64,000 bases of DNA, taken from the NCBI GenBank assembly GCA_964402115.1, contig CAYOBW010000003.1, positions 1-64,000 of the forward strand, written 5' to 3'. A program made the position numbers and the translations under genes. This stretch comes from CAYOBW01 sp964402115 (GTDB taxonomy: Bacteria > Verrucomicrobiota > Kiritimatiellia > UBA8416 > CAYOBW01). Under the pieces are notes generated by a model. That model searched no databases. It was given only the letters and a program-made list of their open reading frames with translations, and had not been told where the DNA came from. This document shows positions 23,845 to 32,420 of the stretch, in pieces (the first letter of the stretch is position 1; each line of letters starts with the position of its first letter).

Positions 23845-26025
23845 TCACGACACGGGGCTCTGCATCATCCAGGCCTTGACGTCGTCCGGTAACGGCTGGA
23901 CGGCGACAATGCGACCGACCGTGCCGTGCAAGGCATCCGGGATTGTCACGTCGGCGCCGACGGGGCGCCCCACCAAGGCTTCGGCGAGTTTGCTCCGGCA
24001 GGCAATGATGCGCATGGACTCATCCCTATCCCATTCTCCCAGAATGTGATACAATTCAGTCCGTCCATCGGCCAGCGCGAGAGTCACGCTGGTCCCCATG
24101 CCGACCACCTCGGACGGGAAGCCGGCGAAATCGGTCGCCATGACCTCGGCTAGATCGTGCTCCAGTTCCGCCTTGCGGCGCATCAGCACGGCCTGGTGTT
24201 CACGGGCGAACTTGTACTCGGCGTTCTCGCGCAAATCGCCGTAACTACGGGCCACGCCGATTTCGCGGCTGTTTTCGGGAATATCGACCTCGATCAACCG
24301 CTGCAGCTGCAACCGTTTCTCGCGATGCGTGCGCAGGGAGGTGAAGCGGGCCAGCTTGACGGCCTCCTTGGGCTCGCCCGAGTCAAGTGCACGTTCGAGC
24401 TCAGGATAGAGGCGGATCATGCGTGCCAGCACGGAACGCCGGCTGCTGGGGTCCCAACCGCGACAGGCGTTGATGCGTCCGAGCAACCGCCCGCGCTGCA
24501 GACCATCGAGGCCCGCCAGCACCTGCTCCAGCCACGCCCGCTTCTCCTCGGCGAGGATCTTCATCTGGTTCTGCGTCTTCAGTTCCTCGCCACTGAGAGG
24601 CAGATCAAGCTGGTCAACCACCTGCAGCAGGATGTCGATCAGCGCCACGGGGCGCCACGCCGGCAAGCGATCCAAGTGGCGACTGGCCCAGTAGAGCACG
24701 TGCACGCTGGCGACGCGGCTGACCATGAGATCGCGCAGCACCACCATGGCCTCATCGCCCCGCCACGTACTGTCGAGGTGTTCCAACGCAGCCGTCAACA
24801 CAGGTAGCGGCATGGCCGGCAGGCACTTTATCAGCAGGTCGCCCAGCCAAGTCGGATCGTGCTCGGCGAGCAATTGCAGAAGCGGCGAGAGGTCGCGAAC
24901 CGGCAAGCCGGACGCGGCGGCGATCAGCGTGCCAGGCTCCAGCAATTCCGCCAGAACGGCACGCGCATCGATCGCGGACGTGGGCAGGCCGCAGCGACGC
25001 GCCAGCATCACGGCCCGCGCGAGCATGGCGGGATCCTTGCCCTCGGTCCCGCGGATGACGAACTTGATCCGGTCAATGACAACCTGCTGGGCGGCTTCGC
25101 GTTGCAGCGCGGTGGCATCCGCTTGGAGCGCCTCGCCGATGCGCGTCAGCAGTGTCGGCATGTCGCGCTCGCCCACCAGGCGGGCAAACCATTCGTCGTC
25201 GTAGGTCTTCTGCCGGGCCAGCAGGCGAATGGGGTCATTGCGCTTGGTCGGAATCTCGACAAAGGGATCGTTCTTAAGCGTCTTGCGGGCGGCTTCCCAG
25301 AACGGTTTCCAATCCGCCTCGGCGAAGACCTCGGGTACGAGCTTCTCCTTCAGCAGCGGGGCGCTCTGCGGACCATAGCTGCGCAGGGCGATGCGCACGA
25401 CCTCCGCCGGATCGTGCTCCACGAGCGCTTCGAGCGCCGCGCGATCCCGGTGCTTGCGGGCCAGCAAATGGTCGTCGCTGACAGGCGCCAGCGTCTCGGC
25501 CGCGTACGCGAAAGACATCTGATGGTTGGGCTTGCCTGAGAAGTCAATCGTCACGCGTTTGTAGAAATCGTCCACCTGCTTGACGACGCCAAAGCCCCAG
25601 GTTTTGTCGTGGCAGAACATACCCGGCGCCAGGGTCAGCAGGGTTTCCAGCCGTCGCAGGCATTCGGCCGGACGCACCGTGTCCTGATCCAACCCCACCG
25701 ACGTCGCGAAGATCTTGCCCACGCGGTCGGCGAAGACCCGCTCAATGGTTTCACGGCAGAGCGTCTTAGAGGGCGTGCGGTCGCCTCTCCAGTCTAATCG
25801 CAACATCAACAAACGTAATGAATTAGGCCGATCATTGCGCTTGATCAGCGCTTCCTGCAGCAACGCGCCCCATTCCTCCGCCCGATCGGCAGCGCCGCGA
25901 CGGGCCAATTGGGTGAGAACCCCGAGGAGATGTTCGACAGGGAGAGGGTCGGTTTCCATGGCCCGCAAACACCACTCTTCGAGGCCATCCGTGCTTTTGG
26001 ATTTCACTTGGTCAGGCAGTTCCAT
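23845..26025 (-). CDS. greA: Long GreA-type transcript-cleavage factor with a ~550-aa N-terminal extension
   Basis: 726 aa; AAGGAG lies 7 nt before the ATG. Only the last ~170 residues are GreA: a coiled-coil hairpin whose tip reads GDLRENAEYKFAREHQ (Asp597 and Glu600 correspond to the acidic tip residues that chelate Mg in the RNA-polymerase active site), then a C-terminal FKBP-like domain (GMGTSVTLALADGRTELYHI, ending near VVGRP-like LVGRPVGADV). The N-terminal ~550 residues are mostly helical and include HDKTWGFGVVKQVDDFYKRV, a small beta segment. Chlamydial GreA has a comparably long layout, so this supports a PVC affiliation. Expected role: rescue of backtracked elongation complexes; the extension's role is unknown. 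It diverges from the pseudouridine synthase gene across a 90-bp region containing a 30-bp dyad. Confidence 0.85.
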   Translation of the reverse strand: MELPDQVKSKSTDGLEEWCLRAMETDPLPVEHLLGVLTQLARRGAADRAEEWGALLQEALIKRNDRPNSLRLLMLRLDWRGDRTPSKTLCRETIERVFADRVGKIFATSVGLDQDTVRPAECLRRLETLLTLAPGMFCHDKTWGFGVVKQVDDFYKRVTIDFSGKPNHQMSFAYAAETLAPVSDDHLLARKHRDRAALEALVEHDPAEVVRIALRSYGPQSAPLLKEKLVPEVFAEADWKPFWEAARKTLKNDPFVEIPTKRNDPIRLLARQKTYDDEWFARLVGERDMPTLLTRIGEALQADATALQREAAQQVVIDRIKFVIRGTEGKDPAMLARAVMLARRCGLPTSAIDARAVLAELLEPGTLIAAASGLPVRDLSPLLQLLAEHDPTWLGDLLIKCLPAMPLPVLTAALEHLDSTWRGDEAMVVLRDLMVSRVASVHVLYWASRHLDRLPAWRPVALIDILLQVVDQLDLPLSGEELKTQNQMKILAEEKRAWLEQVLAGLDGLQRGRLLGRINACRGWDPSSRRSVLARMIRLYPELERALDSGEPKEAVKLARFTSLRTHREKRLQLQRLIEVDIPENSREIGVARSYGDLRENAEYKFAREHQAVLMRRKAELEHDLAEVMATDFAGFPSEVVGMGTSVTLALADGRTELYHILGEWDRDESMRIIACRSKLAEALVGRPVGADVTIPDALHGTVGRIVAVQPLPDDVKAWMMQSPVS

Positions 26026-26049
26026 TATAAAGCTCCTTCACGTGGATTG

Positions 26050-26079
26050 CCCTTTTACCACAGAAGCCTGGTAAAAGGG
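26050..26079. promoter_or_regulatory. Perfect 10-bp dyad between divergent greA and rlu genes
   Basis: CCCTTTTACC-N10-GGTAAAAGGG is a perfect inverted repeat in the middle of the 90-bp divergent intergenic region. Because transcription leaves in both directions, an operator (or an RNA hairpin in one leader) is more likely than a terminator. Confidence 0.5.
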
Positions 26080-26115
26080 AACGGGTGTTGACGGGTTTTT
26101 CGAGGGGAGTCAAGC

Positions 26116-26952
26116 ATGCGCAGCGTAGCCTATACGATTCGTAACGAAGGGGCCGGCATGGCCTTGCTGGATTTCCTGGCCGGCCATCTGGAGATTTCCC
26201 GGAAGCGGGCCAAGCAACTGCTCGACCGGCGCTGCGTTTTCGTCAATCGCAAACGGGTTTGGATGGCCCGCCACACGCTGGCCCGCGGCGACGTAATCGA
26301 AGCGCACTTGTTGGAGGAGCACGAGCAGAAGGGCGGAGGCCCACCCGATCTGCTGCACCAGGACCCCGACTACCTGATCCTCAACAAGCGGGCGGGCGTG
26401 GTCTCCAACGGCGAGAACAGCGCGGAGAGCGAATTGCGCCGGCGATTGGGCGATCCAGCCGTCCGCGCCGCGCACCGCCTGGACCGCGACACATCCGGAT
26501 GCCTGTTGTTCGCGCGCAACGAGCTGGCCTTCGACCGGGTGGTCTCCCTCTTCCGGCGCCACCGCGTGCGCAAGACCTACCATGCACTGGTAGTCGGCTT
26601 GTTGAACACACCGGGACGTACGATCCAGTCGCCCGTGGACGGCGAGCAGGCCATCACGAAGCTCCGGACGCTCGACAGCAACCGCGCGGCGAGTCACCTC
26701 CTGGTTTCCATCGAGACCGGACGGACCCACCAGATCCGCCGCCACCTGGGCGGCTTGGGGCACCCCGTGCTGGGCGACGGGCAGTACGGACTCCAGGCCG
26801 GCATGGCCGATGCCGCCCGCGCAGCGCCCCGGCAGATGCTGCACGCCTACTCGCTCGACTTCCGCCATCCCGTCACGGAGGTCCGGGTGCATGCCATCGC
26901 CCCCCTGCCGGGCGATTTCCGCGAGCTGCTGCGGCATCTGCGGCTGACGTAA
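26116..26952 (+). CDS. RluA-family RNA pseudouridine synthase
   Basis: Isomerises specific uridines in rRNA or tRNA. 278 aa; GGGAG lies 6 nt before the ATG. An N-terminal S4 RNA-binding domain (~17-63: LDFLAGHLEISRKRAKQLLD) precedes the catalytic domain with AHRLDRDTSGCLLFARN, where Asp123 is the nucleophile. RKTYHALVVG, GRTHQIRRHL and HPVLGD complete the family signature. The target (RluC/RluD-like or tRNA) cannot be assigned from sequence. It is divergent from greA and followed by a short tandem-repeat spacer before the fucosidase. Confidence 0.92.
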   Translation: MRSVAYTIRNEGAGMALLDFLAGHLEISRKRAKQLLDRRCVFVNRKRVWMARHTLARGDVIEAHLLEEHEQKGGGPPDLLHQDPDYLILNKRAGVVSNGENSAESELRRRLGDPAVRAAHRLDRDTSGCLLFARNELAFDRVVSLFRRHRVRKTYHALVVGLLNTPGRTIQSPVDGEQAITKLRTLDSNRAASHLLVSIETGRTHQIRRHLGGLGHPVLGDGQYGLQAGMADAARAAPRQMLHAYSLDFRHPVTEVRVHAIAPLPGDFRELLRHLRLT

Positions 26953-26953
26953 A

Positions 26954-26993
26954 GCAGAAGTCAGAAGTCAGAATTCAGGAGTCAGGAGCACGG
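26954..26993. repeat. Short AGTCAGAA-type tandem repeat
   Basis: Just past the pseudouridine synthase stop, near-identical octamers (AGAAGTC, AGAAGTCAG, AATTCAGG, AGTCAGG) repeat for ~40 bp. It is low complexity, purine-rich and unlike its surroundings. Confidence 0.6.
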
Positions 26994-27027
26994 AGCGGCA
27001 AATGGAGCAGGCACGGGAGGCATAACC

Positions 27028-30000
27028 ATGCGCGGACTGGGGCGGTTGGGCGGCGGACGGTTGGCGGGCTGGCTGGGCGGGGCGGGACTTCTCTGGGCGG
27101 TGGCGGCCAGTCCCGCGGCTGACGAGGGCTATCGGCTGACGGCGGAATCGCCCGTCTACTCCGTCAAACCGACCTCGGAGCTCGACCTGACGGATGCCGT
27201 AACGTTGGAGGCGTGGGTCCGCGCCGACCGGATGGACGAGGGCGGCGGTCGCATCCTCGACAAGACCGCGCCGGGCACACAGCTCGGCTACATGCTCGAC
27301 ACCCACCCCGGCAACAGCCTGCGCCTGGTGAATGCCAAGGGCATGTGCCGCTTTGCCGCCAAGCTCCCCGCCGACACCTGGACGCATGTCGCGGGCGTTT
27401 TCAGCGCTGGCCAGCAGATCATGAAGCTCTACGTGGGCGGACGCGAAGTGGCCAGCGAGAGGGGCGCGTTTGTCCCCATGACGCTCAGCACGCTTCCACT
27501 GTGCATTGGCGCCGATCCGTCGGGTGACAACCGCTTCCGCGGACGCATTCTCGTGGCGGCCGTGTATGGGCGCGCCCTTGCGGCTGAGGAAGTCGCCGCG
27601 CGGGCCGCGCGCACGGACGCCGCCTCCCTGCCCGGCGTGCTGGGCGAGTGGCGCTTCGCCGCGGATGCCGGGCCAGCCATCCAGCCGACGGCCGGCAAGC
27701 TTGTCCTGCGGCGCGGCGGCGCCCGCGCCGCCCGCTCATACGCGGGGACCTACGCCGACGACGTCACGACGCCCCCGGCAGCGCCCTGGTGCCTCTGGTA
27801 CCGGCGTCCCGCCCAGAACTGGTGCGAGGCGCTGCCGATCGGCAGCGGGCACATCGCCGGCATGGTGTTCGGCGACCCCCAGACCGAGCACATCCAATTC
27901 AACGAGCACACGGTGTGGACCGGCCGGCCGCACGATTACGCGCACACCAATGCCGTGCGCTTTCTGCCGGAGATTCGCCGGCTGCTGCAGGAGGGGCGCG
28001 CCAGCGAGCGACCGGGGCTCGCCAAACTGGCCGAGGCTGACAAGCTCGCGGCGGCGGGCAACAAGGACGGCGCCCAGGCGCTGCGCAAGGAGGGGCAGGA
28101 GTTGCTCAAGGTCGCGCGCGCGAAACAGGGCGAGGCCGACGGCCTGGCCATGCGGGAGTTCATGAGCGTGCCGCTGGGCCAGAAGACGTACCAGCCGTGC
28201 GGCGACCTGTGGATCGAGCAACCGCCCATGGCAAGCGTCAGCGGCTACCGGCGCTGGCTGGACCTCGACACGGCCACGTGCGTATCCGAGTTCAGCAGCG
28301 GCGGCGTGCGCTTCACGCGCGAGGCCTTCGCCTCCCACCCCGCCCGCGCCATCGTCACGCGTCTGCGGGCCGACCGGCCGGGCCAGGTGCAGTGCTTCGT
28401 GCGGCTCTCCTCCGCCCACCGCGGCGCCGCGACCACCGTCGAGGGCCAGGACCGCGTCGTGCTGCGCGGCGAGGTGGAGTCGGGCGGCATCCGGTTCCAG
28501 GCCGTCGCCAGGATCGAAGCGCAAGGCGGCACGCTGAAGGCGGAGGAAGACGGGATTCGCATCGAGGACGCCGACGAAGTCGTGGTGCGACTCGTGGCCG
28601 GCACGAGCTTCAAGAACTGGCTGGACATCTCCGGCGATCCCGCGGCCGCGTCCGACGGGCTGCTGGAGGCGGCGTCTGCGCGCACGTACGATGCGCTGCG
28701 GACAGCGCATCTCACCGATCACCAGGCGCTGTTCCAGCGCGTGGCGCTCGACCTCGGGCGCACGGACGCGGCGAAACGGCCCACCGACGAACGCATCGCC
28801 GGGTTCCGCGCCGGCAACGACCCGCACCTGGCAGCCCTGACCTTCCAGTACGGACGCTACCTCCTGATCGGCAGCAGCCGCGCGGGCGGCCAGCCGGCGA
28901 ACCTCCAGGGCATCTGGAACGACCTGCTGCGTCCGCCCTGGGACAGCAAGTACACGTGCAACATCAACACGGAGATGAACTACTGGCCGGCGTTGCCGGC
29001 CAATCTGGCCGAGTGCCAGGCGGCGCTCTTCGACGCGCTGGACGACCTTGTCGTCTCGGGCCGCCGCACGGCGAAGGAGCACTACGGCGCGCGCGGATGG
29101 GTCGTGCACCACAACTTCGACCTCTGGCGCGGCAGCGCGCCGATCAACGCGGCCAACCACGGCATCTGGGTCACCGGCGGCGCATGGATGACAACGCAGC
29201 TCTGGGAGCACTACCAGTTCACGCAGGACCGCGAGTTCCTGCGCAAGCGCGCCTACCCGGTCATGCGGGAGGCGGCGCTCTTCTTCACCGACTTCCTGGT
29301 TGAAGACCCGCTCACCGGCTGGCTCGTCAGCGGACCGTCGAACTCGCCCGAGCAGGGCGGCCTGGTGATGGGGCCGACAATGGACCACCAGATCATCCGC
29401 GTGCTGTTCAGGGCCTGCATCGAGGCCGCGCGCGTCCTCGACACGGACGCGGCTTTCGCCGCGCAGCTCGGCAAGCTGCTACCGCGCATCGCCCCGAACC
29501 AGGTCGGCCGGCACAACCAGCTCCAGGAGTGGGTCGAGGACAAGGACGACCCTGGCAACACGCACCGCCACGTGTCGCATCTCTGGGGCGCCTACCCGGG
29601 CGACGACATCACGTGGCGCGATCCGAAGCTGCACCAGGCGGCGCGCCAGTCCCTGCTCTACCGGGGGGATGCCGCCACAGGCTGGTCCATGGGCTGGAAG
29701 ATCAATCTCTGGGCGCGGTTCCTCGACGGCGACCACGCCATGCTCATCGTCGGCAACCTGCTTGAGCCGATCGGCAAGGGCAAGGGCGGCATGTATCCGA
29801 ACCTGTTCGACGCGCATCCGCCGTTCCAGATCGACGGCAACTTCGGCGCGGCGGCCGGCATCGCGGAGATGCTCCTGCAGAGCCACGTTCGCGAGACTGA
29901 CGGCACGTTTGTTGTGCACCTGTTGCCGGCCCTCCCGTCGGTTTGGCCCGCGGGGAGTGTGCGGGGTCTGCGCGCCCGCGGCGGACACGAGGTGGACCTG

Positions 30001-30147
30001 GCATGGCAAGGCGGCCAGCTGACGGAGGCCACGCTGCGTCCCTCCGTGACGGGTCGCGCATCCGTGCGGCTCGGCGAACGGACGGTGACGCTGGAAACGA
30101 CGGCGAACCGCCCGCTCAAACTGGGACCAGACCTCACGTCACGCTGA
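27028..30147 (+). CDS. Exported GH95-family alpha-L-fucosidase with an N-terminal LamG domain
   Basis: Likely removes alpha-L-fucose (usually alpha-1,2) or galactose from glycans outside the cytoplasm. 1039 aa. Signal peptide ending near AASPAADE, then a LamG/concanavalin-like domain (~45-215: VTLEAWVRADRM, WTHVAGVFS, LPLCIGADP). The GH95 part begins ~255 (WYRRPAQNWCEALPIGSGHIAGMVFG, shortened here to its key residues Trp, Glu and Gly-His). Catalytic-region motifs: NINTEMNYW (~645-653), SNSPEQ (~770), HRHVSHLWG (~847-855) and QIDGNFG (~934), corresponding to the Asn, Glu and Asp positions of bifidobacterial AfcA. A ~50-residue charged helical insertion (~325-375: LAKLAEADKLAAAGNKDGAQ) breaks the N-terminal domain. 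No fucose-catabolism neighbours are present. Confidence 0.88.
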   Translation: MRGLGRLGGGRLAGWLGGAGLLWAVAASPAADEGYRLTAESPVYSVKPTSELDLTDAVTLEAWVRADRMDEGGGRILDKTAPGTQLGYMLDTHPGNSLRLVNAKGMCRFAAKLPADTWTHVAGVFSAGQQIMKLYVGGREVASERGAFVPMTLSTLPLCIGADPSGDNRFRGRILVAAVYGRALAAEEVAARAARTDAASLPGVLGEWRFAADAGPAIQPTAGKLVLRRGGARAARSYAGTYADDVTTPPAAPWCLWYRRPAQNWCEALPIGSGHIAGMVFGDPQTEHIQFNEHTVWTGRPHDYAHTNAVRFLPEIRRLLQEGRASERPGLAKLAEADKLAAAGNKDGAQALRKEGQELLKVARAKQGEADGLAMREFMSVPLGQKTYQPCGDLWIEQPPMASVSGYRRWLDLDTATCVSEFSSGGVRFTREAFASHPARAIVTRLRADRPGQVQCFVRLSSAHRGAATTVEGQDRVVLRGEVESGGIRFQAVARIEAQGGTLKAEEDGIRIEDADEVVVRLVAGTSFKNWLDISGDPAAASDGLLEAASARTYDALRTAHLTDHQALFQRVALDLGRTDAAKRPTDERIAGFRAGNDPHLAALTFQYGRYLLIGSSRAGGQPANLQGIWNDLLRPPWDSKYTCNINTEMNYWPALPANLAECQAALFDALDDLVVSGRRTAKEHYGARGWVVHHNFDLWRGSAPINAANHGIWVTGGAWMTTQLWEHYQFTQDREFLRKRAYPVMREAALFFTDFLVEDPLTGWLVSGPSNSPEQGGLVMGPTMDHQIIRVLFRACIEAARVLDTDAAFAAQLGKLLPRIAPNQVGRHNQLQEWVEDKDDPGNTHRHVSHLWGAYPGDDITWRDPKLHQAARQSLLYRGDAATGWSMGWKINLWARFLDGDHAMLIVGNLLEPIGKGKGGMYPNLFDAHPPFQIDGNFGAAAGIAEMLLQSHVRETDGTFVVHLLPALPSVWPAGSVRGLRARGGHEVDLAWQGGQLTEATLRPSVTGRASVRLGERTVTLETTANRPLKLGPDLTSR

Positions 30148-30236
30148 GCGCGTGGGCTGCCCTGGAACGGACCGGCGCCGCGGGGCTCGCACGCCGACCC
30201 CCATCCGCCGTTGCCGCTTGCGGCAGCCCCTTGGCA

Positions 30237-30908
30237 TCAAGGCGAGCGCTTCGGCACAATCCGCAGCGTGCCGTCACGCACGACAACGGTCTCGATCTTC
30301 GCCAGGAACCGGGCCGTTTCCGGCTCTTCGGCGGCCTTTTCGGCCAGGTTCTCATTGCGGACGGCGTGCATGATCGTCTCGGGCAGGGCCTTGCCGCGCA
30401 CCTCCACGGCGTCCATAAACACATTCAGCCGGCCGGCCGTCAGGTCCACACGAAACACGGCGGAACCGTTCAGGTAGCGATCCTTGAAAGGCGCCGGAGC
30501 CTGCTTGAGCGCCATGCTGACCTGCCCGCGGAGTTTGTCGCCCTCGAGATCGACGCGGACGGCGCCCCCCTGGCCCGCCCAACCGGGGTTCCGGCCAAGC
30601 AGGATATTGATATCGCGAGCGGTCAGGACCAGATCGGACGCGGCACGCTCCTGCCGCAGCTCCTCGCCGAAGGCCTTGACGCGCGCAACCAGGGCCGCGG
30701 CCTCAGCCTGCGGCGCCTCTGTCACGGGTAACGCCCGGGGCGCGGGATCCGTGTACTGCGTCACCGCGTTGGCGATGAAGCCCTTGACCCCGCGATAGGC
30801 TAGAAAGCTGCCGACCGCAGCCAGCAGCAGCACGGAGAGGCAACCGATGGCCAGGGCCTTCCCGCAACCACAACCGCTCTTCCTGACCGGCTGAACGACT
30901 TCGCCCAT
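30237..30908 (-). CDS. Single-pass membrane-anchored protein of unknown function
   Basis: 223 aa from the ATG at 30908, chosen because AGGAGG lies 8 nt upstream; the frame is open further but without protein character. Residues 1-12 are cytoplasmic and basic, a Cys-rich SGCGCGKALAIGC precedes one membrane helix (LSVLLLAAVGSFLAYRGV, ~23-42), and the rest is exported. The exported part has a helical region (~65-100), then a mixed alpha/beta domain: LTARDINILLGRNPG, VRVDLEGDKLRGQVSMAL, GSAVFRVDLTAGRLNVFMD and a C-terminal VVRDGTLRIVPK. It resembles small exported proteins seen beside unrelated genes in PVC genomes; no Pfam name comes to mind with confidence. It is divergent from the MFS gene and convergent with the fucosidase. 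Confidence 0.7.
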   Translation of the reverse strand: MGEVVQPVRKSGCGCGKALAIGCLSVLLLAAVGSFLAYRGVKGFIANAVTQYTDPAPRALPVTEAPQAEAAALVARVKAFGEELRQERAASDLVLTARDINILLGRNPGWAGQGGAVRVDLEGDKLRGQVSMALKQAPAPFKDRYLNGSAVFRVDLTAGRLNVFMDAVEVRGKALPETIMHAVRNENLAEKAAEEPETARFLAKIETVVVRDGTLRIVPKRSP

Positions 30909-31011
30909 CTTCTTATCCTCCTGCCCTTTTGACGCACTGTAGCAGGCCAGACCGTGCGCGTCCAACCGAGACAACGGGTTGACGGCTGTGGTATGGTCCT
31001 GGCCTGTTGCT

Positions 31012-32361
31012 ATGAGCGAACCGACACCAACCGCAAACACCCCTTACGGCGTCTGGCAGAGCCGGGAGTACCGGCTGTTCTCAGCCGGATGGATGGCCCT
31101 GATCCTGGCCGGCCAGATCGAGTTGATAGCCGTGGGCATGCACGTCTATGCCCAGACGGGCAACGCGCTGGCCCTCGGCTGGCTGGGCCTGACCCGTGCC
31201 TTGCCGGTCATCCTGCTGGCGCTCGCGGGCGGACAGCTGGCGGACCGTTACAGCCGACAGAAGGTGCTGACCGTCACGCTTTCGATTGGAGTTCTCGCCA
31301 CCGCCGGCCTGCTGGCAGCGGCCTGGTGCGGGGCGTCGATCAGGTGGTTCTACGCGTTTCTGCTCCTCGCCGGGATCGGACAGGCACTCGGCTCACCGGC
31401 CCGGGCCGCCATCCTGCCTCAACTGGTTCCGACTCACCTCTTCAGCCACGCGGTGGCGTGGAACTCCAGCCTGTTCCAGGTCGGCACCATGATCGGACCA
31501 GCACTCGGCGGCTTGCTGATGGGACGCAACGATAACACCCCGCCTGCCCTGGCCCTTGCCTGCGCGTGCCGGCTGGGCGCCCTGGCCTTCATCGCCGTGA
31601 TCCGCCTGCCGCACACCGGGAACAGGCCGGCGGTCAACTCGCTGGCCGATCTGCTGGCAGGCATACGCTTTGTGGCCAATTCCAGGCTCATCCTGGCCAC
31701 GATCACGCTCGACCTGTTTGCCGTGCTGGTCGGTGGAGCGGTCTACCTCCTGCCGCTGTACGCGCGGGATATCCTGCACGTCGGCGGCGTGGGGCTGGGC
31801 CTGTTGCGCTCGGCGGAAGCCGTGGGCGCGATCCTGATGGCCATGCTCATCGCGCACCGGCCACCTCTGCGCAGGGCGGGAAACGCCATGCTCTGGGCGG
31901 TGGCGGGTTTCGGTGCTTCAACCGTGTTGTTCGGCCTGTCGCAGTGGTTCTGGTTGTCCATGCTCGCCATGTTCCTGATCGGGGCTACGGACAACATCAG
32001 CGTCATCGTACGCCACACGCTCGTGCAGGTGCTGACGCCGGACGCCATGCGCGGGCGGGTCTCGGCCGTAAACAACGTCTTCATCGTGGCGTCGAACGAC
32101 CTGGGAGGCTTCGAATCGGGCGTCAGCGCACGGCTGTTCGAGGCCGCGGCAGCCGGGTTGGGGGTCGCCGCTCCGGGCCTGTCCGCGCGCGTGGCGGGCG
32201 CCATGGGGTCGGTGGTATTCGGAGGGATCGGAGCCATCCTGGCGGTGGCGGGCTGCGCCCGGCGCTGGCCGGAACTCCTCACCCTCGGTTCGCTTCGGGA
32301 CATCCAACCCGCCGAACCGGCGGCGCCGACGCCCCCGCGAGAACGACCGGACTTGGCGTAA
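31012..32361 (+). CDS. MFS transporter, MFS_3/EntS-like exporter
   Basis: 449 aa from the ATG at 31012 (MSEPTPTANTPYGVWQSREYR); an upstream in-frame TTG would add 11 residues, and no clear ribosome site decides. Twelve hydrophobic segments are spread over the chain. The loop 2-3 motif GGQLADRYSRQKVL is the MFS signature A (GxLaDrxGrrxxl). NSSLFQVGTMIGPALGGLLMG and the conserved PDAMRGRVSAVNN (second-half loop) are typical of the MFS_3 group, which includes the enterobactin exporter EntS and many unassigned multidrug-type efflux proteins. Substrate unknown; no siderophore genes are nearby. It faces a convergent HzsA-like gene 59 bp away. Confidence 0.85.
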   Translation: MSEPTPTANTPYGVWQSREYRLFSAGWMALILAGQIELIAVGMHVYAQTGNALALGWLGLTRALPVILLALAGGQLADRYSRQKVLTVTLSIGVLATAGLLAAAWCGASIRWFYAFLLLAGIGQALGSPARAAILPQLVPTHLFSHAVAWNSSLFQVGTMIGPALGGLLMGRNDNTPPALALACACRLGALAFIAVIRLPHTGNRPAVNSLADLLAGIRFVANSRLILATITLDLFAVLVGGAVYLLPLYARDILHVGGVGLGLLRSAEAVGAILMAMLIAHRPPLRRAGNAMLWAVAGFGASTVLFGLSQWFWLSMLAMFLIGATDNISVIVRHTLVQVLTPDAMRGRVSAVNNVFIVASNDLGGFESGVSARLFEAAAAGLGVAAPGLSARVAGAMGSVVFGGIGAILAVAGCARRWPELLTLGSLRDIQPAEPAAPTPPRERPDLA

Positions 32362-32420
32362 GCTCTTTGCGAGCATTGACCTGCAGCCTGAACCCCTGCA
32401 GTCTACAACCCTTTCCAGGT

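Noticed and set aside
30979..31011. TTGACG upstream of the MFS gene as a -35 box or as the start codon
   Set aside because: No acceptable -10 lies 16-18 bp downstream, and the extra 11 residues have no family support; the ATG at 31012 is preferred.
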